Source: Plasmodiophora brassicae (Eukaryota; Endomyxa; Phytomyxea; Plasmodiophorida; Plasmodiophoridae). Taken from it: a stretch of 64,000 nucleotides of DNA. The stretch spans positions 1,116,001 through 1,180,000 of the forward strand of contig JASFAU010000001.1 in NCBI GenBank assembly GCA_039704465.1, read 5' to 3'. Position 1 is the first letter of the stretch. Every line of letters begins with the position of its first letter. Position numbers and translations under genes: made by a program. This document shows positions 1-10,684 of this stretch, one piece after another. Under the pieces are notes generated by a model. The model did not search any database and had not been told where the DNA came from. It worked only from the letters and a program-made list of their open reading frames with translations.

Positions 1-757
1 ATGGTCGACGTTCTCGACGACGGTGCCGCAGGCCCTCAGCGATGGCGACCCGGAACCGTTGGCATTCGTCGCGGTCGGGTTGTCGCCATTGCAGGCCGAC
101 CGAGAACGCGTTGCATAAATCGTCGCGTATCTGTCTCAAGTCCCGGTACGACATCCGTTTCGGGTCGATGATCATGGTCGCCCGCCGATGATGCCGATGC
201 AGGATAAGGGCGGGCGCCTGAACGGCACCCTCCTGATCGCGATCGTACCACTGCCGGGTCCCGTCCTGGAGCCGGTGCACCAGGTCGTTCCGTTCGCTCT
301 CGTACTGGGCAAGCAATGCGCAGAGGTCGGCGCGATCCCGCTGCAGGTCTTCGATCCGGTCCAGGGTCCTCTCCATCTGCGGGAACAAGCATCACGACCC
401 TGTCAGCAAGGCGGCCGTTGCTAGGCTTACGAAGTCCAGCGATTGCTCCTGGAGCGCTACCAGCGCCGTCTGGAACCGCTCGATGCGATCCATCTGGCTC
501 AGGCGCTCGCGTTCGCTAAGGTGCAGGGCGGCCTGCAGGCTTCGCAGGCTGGGGTCCCGGCTGATCACCGTTGGCCGGCGACCTTCGGCGCTGCCGGCAG
601 GTGGCACCGGCTCGAACCGCGACGAGGACGACGACATCCTCGATGGGCGTAACGTCTTGCGACGCCGGGGCCGTACGGTGGCACCCTCGTTGTCGCTGCT
701 CGACGACAACGCCAAGATGCCATGGTTGGTGCCCCAAGGGTCGCAGCTGCTGCTCAT
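1..757 (-). CDS. coiled-coil protein of unknown function, 3' end off the window
   Basis: The gene starts at an ATG at 757 and runs off the left edge without a stop. Exon 1 (431-757) encodes a Ser-rich, basic N-terminus followed by a charged helix. An intron at 377-430 (GTAAGC...CCGCAG, 54 nt) joins in phase 0 to exon 2, which continues as a heptad-like segment rich in Leu, Arg, Asp and Glu and then a basic region. At least 234 residues are visible. I do not recognise the family. The 109 bp between this start and the YbjN-like gene at 867 must hold both promoters, a spacing typical of this window. The predicted coiled coil suggests a structural or scaffolding role, but that is inference only. 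Confidence 0.6.
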
Positions 758-866
758 CGTTCGTCGCAGGACGACCGACGAGAAAGAGGCCTCGCGACCG
801 TGGGATCAGTGACTGGTTGGCAACAGCTGCGCTTCTGTTCGTTGTTGGCGAAGTGGCAGGTCTGGC

Positions 867-1283
867 ATGACGACCGGCGTCGACTACCGGTCGCAGATCC
901 TGTCGGTGCTGGACGATCTCAAGTTGGACTATTCGACGGGCGTCATCACGTCGGACCGGATCACGTTCGTGATCACGAACCTGGCCATAGAGCAGAAGGT
1001 CGTCATCGAGTGGACCGACCGGTGCCTGTTGCTGATCCGGAACGTGGCCCTGTTTCTGCTGCCCGAGATGGCGCGTCTGCCCGTCGCCGAGATGCTCGTC
1101 CGAAACAATTGGGCCCTGTCCACCGGCAACTTCGAGCTCGACTTCAGCGACGGCGAGATCCGCTTCAAGGCGTCCGCGTTCTACTACGACATGGCCGACA
1201 TCAAGCCGATCTTCACACACCACATGAAGGCGTGCCTGGAATCGTTCCAAGACGTCGTGCCGAAGCTTCGTGCCCTCGCCTAA
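867..1283 (+). CDS. YbjN-fold domain protein, copy 1
   Basis: A 138-residue single-exon protein. The pattern is a repeated strand-helix unit: an N-terminal helix with LDDLKLDYS, paired strands through VIEWTDRCLLLIR, a central helix with PVAEMLVRNNW, then TGNFELDFSDGEIRFKAS, which is a typical middle of the YbjN/T3SS-chaperone-like fold, and an amphipathic C-terminal helix. Bacterial YbjN proteins have been described as sensory or motility regulators; the role of eukaryotic versions is unknown. A second intact copy starts 70 bp downstream on the same strand and a damaged third lies at 6996, so the family has duplicated locally. There is no signal peptide or membrane segment. Confidence 0.65.
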   Translation: MTTGVDYRSQILSVLDDLKLDYSTGVITSDRITFVITNLAIEQKVVIEWTDRCLLLIRNVALFLLPEMARLPVAEMLVRNNWALSTGNFELDFSDGEIRFKASAFYYDMADIKPIFTHHMKACLESFQDVVPKLRALA

Positions 1284-1353
1284 TACATTCAATGCAGGCA
1301 GGTACCGGTCGAGGGAGTGGCCTCTCCCTGGGTGTGACGACAGTCGGTGAACG

Positions 1354-1946
1354 ATGTCGCACGAGCGCCTGAAGCAGGACAGCGTTCGTGCAGTCCTGCA
1401 GTCGCTTGGTGTGTCGTACACCGAGCCGAACGAGTCGCTGTTCCGGTTCGCACTGGGTGGCCTGCCGTCCTGCCTGATCCGGGTACGGGATCAGGGCGTC
1501 GTCTTCTACGTCGTCCACCAGAATAAGGTCGACGTCTCGCATCGGAAGGCCATGGCTGAGTACATCATCCGGGTGAACTTCGCCCTAAACTTTGGCAACT
1601 TCGAGTTCAACTTCGCTGACGGCCAGATCCGATTCAAGATGTCGGTTCAGGCGGCTCAGGTCACTCCTGCTCGTGTGCAATGTACGTCGTTGTGATGCGG
1701 TTCGAACAGGCCAGCGACATCGCCGCTCCATTGAAATCGTGCCTAACGCTGGCACAAGACGTGTACCCGCGTTGGGTGCCCGGGTTCGCGTTGGTGCAAC
1801 AGGGCACGTCGCCCGACGACGCCTACCGCACGTGCAAGACGGCGATGCTGCCGTTGACGACCGGGGCAACGATCAGCTCCCAGCCCAACGTCGCCGAATT
1901 GCAGGCGCTTCGTGATGTGATTCGCGGCATGGACCGCGCCTACTGA
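1354..1946 (+). CDS. YbjN-fold domain protein, copy 2
   Basis: Paralogue of the gene just upstream: LQSLGVSYTE, then FNFADGQIRFK aligns with the FDFSDGEIRFK block of copy 1. One intron at 1660-1709 (50 nt, ending GAACAG) restores the frame and keeps the spacing between that block and the C-terminal helix similar to copy 1; a donor at 1645 would also be in frame but would shorten this spacing. The C-terminus carries a 50-residue extension absent from copy 1, containing VYPRWVPGF, which is shared with the decayed copy at 7376-7585. The product is about 180 residues, soluble, of unknown function. Confidence 0.65.
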
Positions 1947-1980
1947 TCCGCTCGTACACTAAACCGCGACGGGTCGCTTA

Positions 1981-2527
1981 TTAAGAGGGTGCCGATACGG
2001 CGTCCTCGCCGGGCACCTGTTGCTGCTGCTGTTGCTGCTCCACTAACGCTGTCGACATGTGCAGGAACCCGATCTGGAGGCACGCGACGGGTTAGCCGAT
2101 TGGCGAACTGAATCGCACGATGCGTACCGGCGAAGACCCATTGTCGTTGTCGTCGCTCTCGATGCCGGCGTCGTCGTCCAGTGTTGTCCTCCAGGCCCTT
2201 TCACTCGGTTGCACAACCGCCGAGGCTGGTTGGACGGGTGCCACCTTGTATCTCTCGAACAGGTCTGCAGTCCATGCGATCAGTGGGGCGGCCTAGGCAG
2301 ACGATGGGCGGCCGACCTTTGATGTCGTTGTTCTCGGGTGCAATCTCGACTGGAGTGACAGCGTCGCCCGGTTCGATATCGGGCGGCCCGGTCAGGCGTG
2401 CATCCTCTTCCGACCCGGACACGGTGCTGTTGGTGTCGGCAGCATCATCGGGAATCTCGGCGAGGTTGTCGATCTCGACGGCCCCGTTTACTGGCTGGAC
2501 GGCAGCGGCGCTGTGGCAGCATCCCAT
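1981..2527 (-). CDS. small acidic protein with predicted N-terminal lipidation and polyQ
   Basis: Three exons (2317-2527, 2128-2264, 1981-2073) with introns 2265-2316 (52 nt) and 2074-2127 (54 nt), both restoring frame. The protein has 146 residues. It starts MGCCHS, a Gly2 plus Cys3/Cys4 context expected for N-myristoylation and palmitoylation, so it probably sits on a membrane. The rest is acidic and low in complexity, with a DDDAGIESDDNDNGSS stretch, and the last exon contains seven consecutive Gln from a CAG-type repeat. No enzymatic domain is visible. N-terminal lipid anchors with a disordered tail are common in small signalling adaptors, but I cannot name a family. Confidence 0.6.
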
Positions 2528-2592
2528 CGAGCACTGCCCAGCATAGGGATCGCTGACACTGTACTACCCACAACGCGATTAAGGACGGATCA

Positions 2593-3713
2593 TCAGCAAA
2601 GGATGTATGTTTTGTCTATGGCCAATGACGGCGCCTTGCTCCTCATGAGGCGGACGGCGAAATCGAACCGGAGCAGGCGGTGCGAGTCAGGCGCGGGTTG
2701 CACGTCGACCTTTCCGGTCAGCACATCGTCCTGGTCGACATCAACGCCGTTGGCGTCGAAGAAGAACGCCGTCTGCGCCCAGTGGGTCGGCTCCGCCGAT
2801 GGCGACGTGCTGAGGACGATCCCGCCTGGAAACGTCACGTCGAACCAGGCGCAAACGCCATGCAGGCTGGCATGAGCGATGCAGGGCATTCGCAGGTCGG
2901 CTGAGAGGTGCATAAGCGTCTCCGGGTTCGCTGGCTCGGTGCCGAGATCGATTGTCCTGATCAGGCATGCGCCCCCGATGATGTTCTCATCAGACATGTT
3001 GACAATTTGCGGCATGGCGATGTGCCGTTGCAGGGCGTGGCTCGTTAACGCCGACAGGTCCTGGCCGTACATCGGCTCGTGCCAGACACGGACGTTCGTA
3101 TCAAGGAAGTCGTCGTTCGTGAAAGGTGCCATAAAGACACGTGCTGAGCAGGGGAACATGTGCCCACCGGGACGGAGGAAACGATCACGCGCCAGCAGGA
3201 CCGACTCGACCATGGATTCGAACAGGAGGGCATAGCCCATCCACTCCGATACGATGATGTCGACCTTGGGGGCACCATCCGCAAGCTCTTCAATGTCCTC
3301 GATCCTGGAGTGAATCAAGGTCACACGACCGGACACGTTGTTCGCTTGCAGAACAGCAGCGCACGTATCCATTACGTCGGCCGCGTCCACACTGTACACG
3401 TGGGCGGCGCCCGCCTCCAACGCGAATAACGTCAGAATACAGGTCATACCACAACCGACATCAAGCACCGTCGCCCCATCAAACAGGTCCTTCCTGGACA
3501 AAATCGCATTCCGGTACGCCTCGGTCCGGCTCGCGTCGAGCAGCATTTCCTAACAACGTGTCATCGAGCGCCCGGCAGGTCGCTCGGACTGCATACCTCA
3601 TGGATGTCAATGTTGGAGTACATGCCGAAGTACTCGTGCTCCATGTCGCTGCTGCTGCTGCGATGTCGTATGCGTTTCTTCGAGCGCTGCTGCTCAGCCT
3701 GCAGCGGCGACAT
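2593..3713 (-). CDS. protein arginine N-methyltransferase (PRMT1/6/8 type)
   Basis: Transfers methyl groups from S-adenosylmethionine to arginines of histones and RNA-binding proteins. Exon 1 (3597-3713) encodes a basic N-terminus and the YFGMYSNIDIHEE motif, which is split across the intron at 3550-3596 (47 nt); exon 2 holds the rest (357 residues in all, normal for the family). The double-E loop SEWMGYALLFESM and the THW loop (THWAQTAFFFD) are intact, so catalysis on arginine is plausible. Oddities: in SAM-binding motif I the usual GxGxG run reads VGCGMTCIL, one residue longer and without the third Gly, and the acidic residue closing strand 2 is Asp rather than Glu. It is divergently transcribed from the MFS transporter, 185 bp away. 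Confidence 0.88.
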
Positions 3714-3898
3714 GACCGGGTGCCACGTCGCGAACGCTACCGCACTGCAGAGACTGCAGACTGCGCAGTTGATGCCCGCGGGCCATTGCCGCCGCCGTGG
3801 GGTTGGTTGGGTGCGGTTCTATGTTTAGCTGACGACACGAAACTGCGCAATGCCGCGACGCGCCCCGCGTCGAGTTGTCGTCCACACCAATCGCCTCG

Positions 3899-5363
3899 AT
3901 GGCGGTGAAGAACATGTGCAAGTGGCGTGTCCCGCTGGTCGCCTTGTCATGGGTGCAGATCGCCGCATCCGGTGGTGCGGTAGGATTTAAGACGTACTCG
4001 GTTGCCATGGACTCTGAGTCATCGGGCGAGTTTAGATATTCGGGATTGCGTCGTTGCGTGCGATCCTTCAGGACATGGCCGAGTTTTCATCTATGGACCT
4101 GGTCGGTCTGGGAACCGTTGGTGTCACTGCAGGCACTCTGTCTCAATTCGTCATGGGTATCGCACTGGACCGATTCGGTGAGCACTCCTAAATCATTTGA
4201 CTTTGCGGAACGAATAATGACGGTCCGCTGTGCTTAGGTCCAAGGTTAACGTCTTTCATGTCGCTGCTTACAGCTGCGCTGGGCATGTTTTTCTTGTCGC
4301 TGTCGACGTCTGCTACTCTCTGTGTATATCCAGCTGTTGTCCTGATCGGTTTAGGAGGACCTGGCGCCCAAGTCTCTGTAATTCATCTCAGTGCCCTATT
4401 TCCTGGGCACAGTGCTCTTATCGTGTCCCTGCAATGCGCTGCTTTCCAGGTATCCTTCCTGGTCTTCTTGGTGTTTAAGCATGTTATAGGCACTGGGGTC
4501 CCGCTTTCGGCAGTTGCCGGTGTGTTCGGTGCGTTCCTGGTCATTCTCGCTATGAGCTCTCTCTTGGTGTGGCCGGCGGTGTCCCTTAATCAACCTGGTG
4601 CCCAGGGGAGCGTGAAGAGTGAAAGCACCGCCATGCGCTTCAGGATTGGCTCTGGAACAAAAGCGTTTTCTGGCCGTGGCACGTTGTTATCTCAGCTCTA
4701 CACGTCAAGTTTCGCTGCCTTATGCGTGTTTCTTCCCGTTCTTGTTTTCTTCCTGAATTCCTACCCAGTGATTATGAAAGAACAAGTAATGTACGCTCTC
4801 GGGCCTATGCAAGACGTGTCCTCTGTCGACCGTGCACTGGATGTTGGCCAGTTGATCCTCTCTCTTGGACTGTAAGAACAGCAATGATCACCGTGCTTAA
4901 AGTTAGCTGATTCTTTTATGAACATTGCAGGTTTGCCAATCCAATATTCGGGATGATTGCCGACTGTTATGGTGTTGTGGTCGCTGCTACCGTGTCCCAG
5001 GTGTTGTGCATTGCCTTCAGTGGCTTAATTCTGATGTCGCCTTTGAACCCGGCACTTCTACCTGCCGCTTTCGCGTTGTATACTGTTGCGCGAAACTGCT
5101 CGTTCTCGTTATTCTTCTTTGTCATCGGGTTCGATTTCGGCTTTAAGTTCTTCGGGACGATTGGTGGCATCCTGTTTCTGATTGCGTCGGCCGTGTTCTC
5201 TGCACACGGCGTGCTCTTCGATGCCTTTGGCCGACGGATGCAGGCCTGGAACACCATGCAGCTTGCGGTTATGGTCAGTTTACTTGGATTTCCATTGTAC
5301 TGGGCACAACGCCGCGCCCAGCAAGCGAGGCAGCGCAAAGTGATCTCTTGCAGCGACGTCTGA
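3899..5363 (+). CDS. major facilitator superfamily transporter, SLC43/LAT3-like
   Basis: Four exons (3899-3979, 4036-4177, 4238-4871, 4931-5363) with introns of 56, 60 and 59 nt that all restore frame; 429 residues. The translation is almost entirely hydrophobic helices, about 12, with the MFS signature between helices 2 and 3 (MGIALDRFGPRLTS), a long cytosolic loop in the middle of the protein, and a short polar C-terminus. Layout and the FANPIFGMIADCYG segment after the loop resemble SLC43/LAT3 and fungal FMP42-type carriers, which move neutral amino acids. Substrate is inferred, not seen. Upstream in-frame codons before 3899 contain no ATG. Confidence 0.82.
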
Positions 5364-5448
5364 CTATCATAGTACCTGGTCGGTTTTAAATAAAACCCCA
5401 GGGTCTAGGTGAGTTTTAATGGAACTTTATAGGAGTCCATAATAGGTT

Positions 5449-6856
5449 CTAGCACTTAAGTTCGTATAATAGCATGTAGGCTTGTTGCTTGCGAACGGTC
5501 TTCCAATCGGTCTGACTGATACGGTCGTCGTCGATAGAAAGCCACCCACCTTTGTCATCACGAACCGACGCCGTGTAGTGCCCATGTGAATGCTCCTTCC
5601 CAACGTGCACGACAATGCAACGCAGATGATACGTGCGAGGTGCTGATTGCAGTGCTGGAACGAGACATACGTCAGGCAGTTGGAGAGTTTCTTCAAACCC
5701 GATGTGCCGATCGATCTTGATAGCGGAACCCGCATCGTAGGCGAATCGTTTCAACTGCAACGCTAGCACAGGAGGAAGGTGTTGGATACGCGATATTTGG
5801 AAGGCGTTCACTTCTCGGTCACCTTGCCGAACGCCACGAATGTAGCTACGAGCCGAGAAAGCAGCCAGAGCTTCATTGACGGTGGATATTCGGTGGGCGT
5901 CAATTGGCAGGGCAAGGGAGAAGAATGGGACGACTTGGTGCGTTTCGCGTTGCTTCGACAGCGAGACACGCAGTTTGCCCCCAAAGACACGCGATATTAG
6001 GGAATCCTGCATATCGACAACGACGGGACGCCTTCCACGTTTCGAGGAGACAACAGCAGTGAATCCCAGCTCGGAAATGGTCTCAGCTAGCGAGTCAGGC
6101 CCCGAGCGCATTTCGCTGCCGAGCTTGACAAGTTCCTCGTGCGCTTCGTCGATAAGAAAGCTCAAGAACTCATGAGCATCCTCATGACGCCCAAGGCAAT
6201 TCTGAGAGAAGCGGTTGATGGTTTCTTCGAATGAGGTCGGATAGATGGGCGACTGTACGACGCCAGCCGAGAGGGGCAGTGAAGGCTGTGCAGTTTCAGC
6301 CTTCTTCTTCCCGGAACGTCGCCGTCCTGTTTGCTTCTGCGACAATCCTGGAAACTCTGCGTCATATAGGCCGGTGTCCTTCGACCCCCACTGTATGCGT
6401 AATGGTCAGGAAACAACGGAGAACAATAGGTTACGTCAGGGATACCTCCTGAAATAATAAATGCAACGCGAGGCAGACTGGAGTCGTCACAACGTCCAGG
6501 TATGGGATGACCTGCGAAAGCCTGCGAAGGAATGCCCGAAAGTTATTGCAAGCCAGCAGCGCTTGCAGGCACGCGTTCAGGAAACAATTATTTCGCTGTT
6601 GCGCACACCCATTATCACGAGGAGGCATTTCAACAAGTGCGCATGATCGAACCTGATTCAGCAGGCCACGCACGCGGAACTTGGTCTGCCACTCGGTACT
6701 GTCGAACGGGCGCGACAGCTCCGCGCGTATGTCGGGAAAGTCGCTGACGACCTCGTCGCGTTGCTCCTCTGTACCGCTGTCGGCGTCGTCCGACTCGATC
6801 TCCAGGCCAGCGTACATTGGCCGCTGCTCGCGCACTCCGCCACGCGTCCCCACCAT
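5449..6856 (-). CDS. ubiquitin carboxyl-terminal hydrolase, USP family
   Basis: Cysteine protease that removes ubiquitin. Exons 6653-6856, 6446-6595 and 5449-6390 are joined by introns of 57 and 55 nt; 431 residues. The Cys box NNCFLNACLQALL carries the nucleophile, followed by EDAHEFLSFLIDEAHEEL, the LQLKRFAYD block, and the His box HSHGHYTASVRD with the following WLSIDDD. All three catalytic positions are therefore present. The arrangement resembles USP36/42 but is short and lacks the zinc-ribbon CxxC pairs usually seen in the finger subdomain. The N-terminal Met chosen (6856) precedes an acidic stretch; in-frame ATGs at 6997 and nearer the Cys box are alternatives, and 6997 would overlap the start of the opposite-strand YbjN copy. 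Confidence 0.84.
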
Positions 6857-6995
6857 TCCGCACTGTGTGAGTGTGACCCAATGCAGCCATGCCCCTGGTG
6901 CAGTCGTCTCTCGGCAAAGGGTAGGTACCCCGAACCCCGAATCTGTATTTGGACGACCTAGACTGCGATCGGAGAATGCCGATAGAATATAATAC

Positions 6996-7585
6996 ATGGA
7001 GCAACGTCCGGTCTGTCATAGCGTTCGTACGGCGTTGCAGTCGTTGGGCGTGTCGTACGATGAGGTGTTTGACGACGTGTTCCAGTTAGCGTTCGGCAAG
7101 CTGTCCCGTTGCATGGTCTTGGTCGACGTCGACAACGGCGTAACGTTCTATATCGCGGATCCGAGTCCAGTGGACGCAGCACACCGCACGGCAGTTGCTG
7201 AGTATATACCGTACGCGTCAACGCCGGCCTGAACTTTGGCAACTACGAGGTCTGTCTCCAAGACGGGACGCTCAGGTCCAAGTCGACCGTTTAGCCCATG
7301 GAGGTAGGTCGTAATCGTGACCGGCCACGTCGCAGAAGTGATAGCTGCCGATAGGCGTGCCCTATCGGCAACGCATTGCGAGGTTGCATGCTGCTAAGCC
7401 ACGACGTACACACCCGATGGGCACCTGGATTCGAGCTGATCCAAACGCAGGGAGTGCCTGCTTTGGCCGCACACGAACTTTGCAGGACGTTAACGACTAC
7501 AAACGGTTCCGTTGGTCACAACTACGAGGACTCCTCGATTTCCAGTCCACCAGTGTATCCACCAATCGCAGAGTCGAACGTTTGA
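6996..7585 (+). pseudogene. decayed third YbjN-fold copy
   Basis: The first part (6996-7210) reads as a close paralogue of the gene at 1354: LQSLGVSYDE, then AHRTAVAEYI. Around 7208 five extra bases throw the frame: the homologous LNFGNYE segment continues in another frame and soon meets TAG at 7293-7295. Further homology resumes at 7376-7585 in yet another frame (DVHTRWAPGFELIQ matching the C-terminal extension of copy 2). An intron could explain the last jump but not the first together with the in-frame stop. I call it a pseudogene; an assembly error or an unusual splice form would be the alternatives. Confidence 0.6.
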
Positions 7586-7682
7586 AAAGTGGGAGTACAT
7601 TGGCGGCATTTCGGATCTGGCTAGGTACGACGTGCTGTCTCGACTGTCGGTGCAGCCGAATACAACTCCGTGGTCGTCGTCG

Positions 7683-10484
7683 ATGACGGATCGAGATGAC
7701 GATTGCGAGGATCTTCCCATCCTTATTCGGATACCTCGAATCGTGCTGGAGCGCGCCGCCAGGCGCCAGACGGAAACCGCTCGTGCGGAAGACGAGGTGC
7801 TGGACGATGAGCGTGGGCGGCTCTGCTCGTTCTGTAAGAAAACGGGGGAAGCCATCGCCGCTGGTGCCTTGCCCGATGATCGCAATGGTACGGAACTATG
7901 ATGGTGATGAGTGTGTCTGCTGCTGAACTTCGGATCAGACTTCATCGGACCATACCGTGTCCAGGTTGGGCCGGATCGGGGTGATCGGACCAAGTTTCAG
8001 GTGTGTCGCGTTGTGGACAGTGCGAGGTCGTGTTGCTGACGGGTAATATCGTCTCATCACAGCTAAAGTGGGCCCATCGTATTTGTGCGATCTGGTCACC
8101 CCAAGTCTTTGTCGATCCCGTCTCGCTGCGTATGCTGAATGTCCCACTTGAGATTCAGCGAAGCCGATGTCTGTTTTGCGACTACTGCAGGAAATCGGGT
8201 CAGTAAGGGCGTCCCTTGACGTTGCCTCAATTGGTGTCTAACCGATACCTTCCGAGCCAGGCGCATCAATTGGCTGCTTGAACTCAAAGTGCAGAAGGTC
8301 CTTCCATCTAGAGTGCGCGCAGGAGTCCATGTGTCGTATCAACCATAAGGATTTTTCTGTCCAGTGTGGCGAATGTTATGCGATGGAGTTCTTTCGTGAG
8401 AGTTTTGAAGGTCCGCCTGTTCTGTGTACGCGACCATTATGGCATCTGTCACATACGCGTCATATTGCAGATTGTGATCCCGGCAGCATCCAGACGGCAT
8501 CAGCCACTGAACTATACCAAATGGTTATCGCAAGGCGCAAGACGTTGGCAGATGAGCAAGCACACGACCGCGAGGAGCACTTGTCTCCTCCCAAGGTTGC
8601 CTGGGAGGACGTTGTTGGTCTTGACGACGCAATTGCCTCCCTAAAGGAAGCAGTTGTGCTCCCGTTGTTGTACCCTGAACTTCTTTCCAAGATGGGTATC
8701 CGGCCGCCTCGCGGTATGCTTCTTTACGGACCACCAGGCACCGGGAAAACGCTGTACGAGTATGATTAGGCACAGGCAGCCATCTCTTATTTGTGTCCCA
8801 GGCTTGCTCGTGCTCTGTGTGACGCTTGTTCCGAAGTTGCCGGTAGAAGAATCACATTCTTTTCACGAAAGGGTGCTGATATCATGAGCAAATACTTTGG
8901 GGAATCTGAACGCAACCTTCGGGAACTGTTTGCTCAGGTGCGGTATTTGCACTTTACGACCAATGCGCACTGACGCCTTGTTAGGCGAAGGCCCGGGCGC
9001 CCAGCGTCATATTCTTCGACGAACTTGACGGTCTGGCCCCAGCCCGCTCTCCCAAACAGAATCAAGTTCATTCCTCGATTGTCTGCACGCTTCTTTCCCT
9101 GATGGACGGTGCAAGTGACGCTTCCATTTCTGCATGGGCAGTACAATTAACTCAGGGTCCAGGTTGATGTCTTAGGCAACGTGTTCGTCCTCGGTGCAAC
9201 GAACCGCATTGACTCCATTGACCCTGCCTTGGTAACGTTTGAGACGCAGTATGGAAATGCTAGACGACTTACTTTGTTCAGCGACGTCCTGGTCGGTTTG
9301 ATCGCGAGCTATTCGTCGGTTTGCCAGACATTGCATCTAGACAGGCTATGCTGCTTCAGTTCTTGCCAGACCTGCCTGCCGCGTCAGCCGAGTCTCTTGC
9401 TCCGCGCTGTACAGGATACTCTGGGGCGCATATGCGATCTCTGTGTGTCGAGGTACGTTGTTATACGAATAGCTAGGCTGTGGACGCTGACTACCGAGAA
9501 AGGCAATTCTTTCTGCGGTCCGGCGTGTCGGAATGGAATCTCTACAGTCTCCTGAAGGAATCAATAGCGTGAATGTGGACATCAGCGACTTTGAATTCGC
9601 ACTGATTCGGGTTAACCCAGCATCATCGGTTCCCGCGACCCTGGCGATGAAGCAAGCGCTTCCGCCGTTTTTGAAAGGGCATCTGCAAGAATCTGTGGAA
9701 GATATCATGCGAGCTCTGTGCGCAGAATTTCGACCAAATTGGGTATGCTCGCACGTATTTCTGCCCGCCTTACGTAACAACCGATCCAGGTATCACCATC
9801 ATGCTGGGGGCGCGTTCTAGTAGACGGTCCAGCCGGCTCTGGCCAACAGCACGTTGTCTCTGCTGTGCTGCATAGCCTAGACCAACGCGTTGTCCCAGTC
9901 GTCATTGAACTACCGCTTTTGCATAAGTCGGGTCTTTCTCTCGAAGCAGCTCTTGTCGACGTGTTTAAAATGGCGTCATTGCAATCCACGGCGACAAACC
10001 CAAGCCTCATCGTAATCCCAACGGTGGACACGTTCTGGTACGCGGTGTCCCCCAGTCTCCGCCAAGTCCTCATTGCATGGTTGTTGACGCTGTTTTCGCT
10101 CTTGAGTGTGGTTGTTTGACGATGGTCCTGCACAACAGTCTTGTTAACTTGCCCGCAAATGTCATGGTTCTATCTAGCTGCTCAAAGCGTTTCACAAGCG
10201 ACCTCGTCGGAGAACTCGGTATGCCAAAGAATATCATGAGGTCGGTTGCACAGCTGTTAGCGTTACTACTAGTCAAATGAGTAACAATGTTCTGAAGGTT
10301 GCTTGGAGCGTACCGAGTCTCCCTGCCTGGGTTAAATGTTAATGCAGCGGCTGATGCAGTTAACAGTGCTGGGGGGTCTTGGGACGATCATCTGTTGTCG
10401 CTCAATGTCGACCAGTTGGAACGCCTTCTTCATGATATTGCCATCGGGCAATGTGTCCAGGCGGCGGGGCCTGTTCTACGATAA
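7683..10484 (+). CDS. ATAD2/Yta7-like AAA ATPase with N-terminal extended PHD finger
   Basis: Chromatin-associated AAA ATPase. Twelve exons; introns 7888-7938, 8001-8062, 8199-8260, 8754-8801, 8938-8984, 9111-9162, 9232-9281, 9453-9502, 9743-9789, 10066-10106, 10241-10297; about 744 residues. Residues 50-200 form an extended PHD module: [41 protein letters not shown] and a closing CGEC. Then comes AAA domain 1 with Walker [10 protein letters not shown], pore segment [10 protein letters not shown], Walker [13 protein letters not shown], sensor GATNR and the RRPGRFDRE arginine finger. AAA domain 2 is degenerate (GPAGSGQQ in place of a functional Walker A), as in ATAD2. No bromodomain follows; the protein ends soon after a short helix. 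Some plant ATAD2-like proteins also combine ePHD with AAA. Intron 9111-9162 is GC-AG; the 41-nt intron at 10066 is the least certain join. Confidence 0.85.
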
Positions 10485-10684
10485 TGTTATGATGGAAGCT
10501 GGCAATACAACCCATATTCCTGACTCGATGCCTGGACCATCGATGAGTCACACGTGAAATGTTTGACTTCCCAGCTGAGTCATCCCAGGGTCAACGTGTT
10601 CTGACATTGGCGAGGGTTTTCACTCGTAATTTAACCAACCCAAGGGCCCCTTGGTACACCTAAACCTCTGCGAAAGACCACCTT

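Noticed and set aside
1..1421. Overlapping ORFs on both strands (e.g. 516-1421 minus, 722-1372 plus)
   Set aside because: Shadows of the coiled-coil gene and the first YbjN-like gene; no splice logic or domains.
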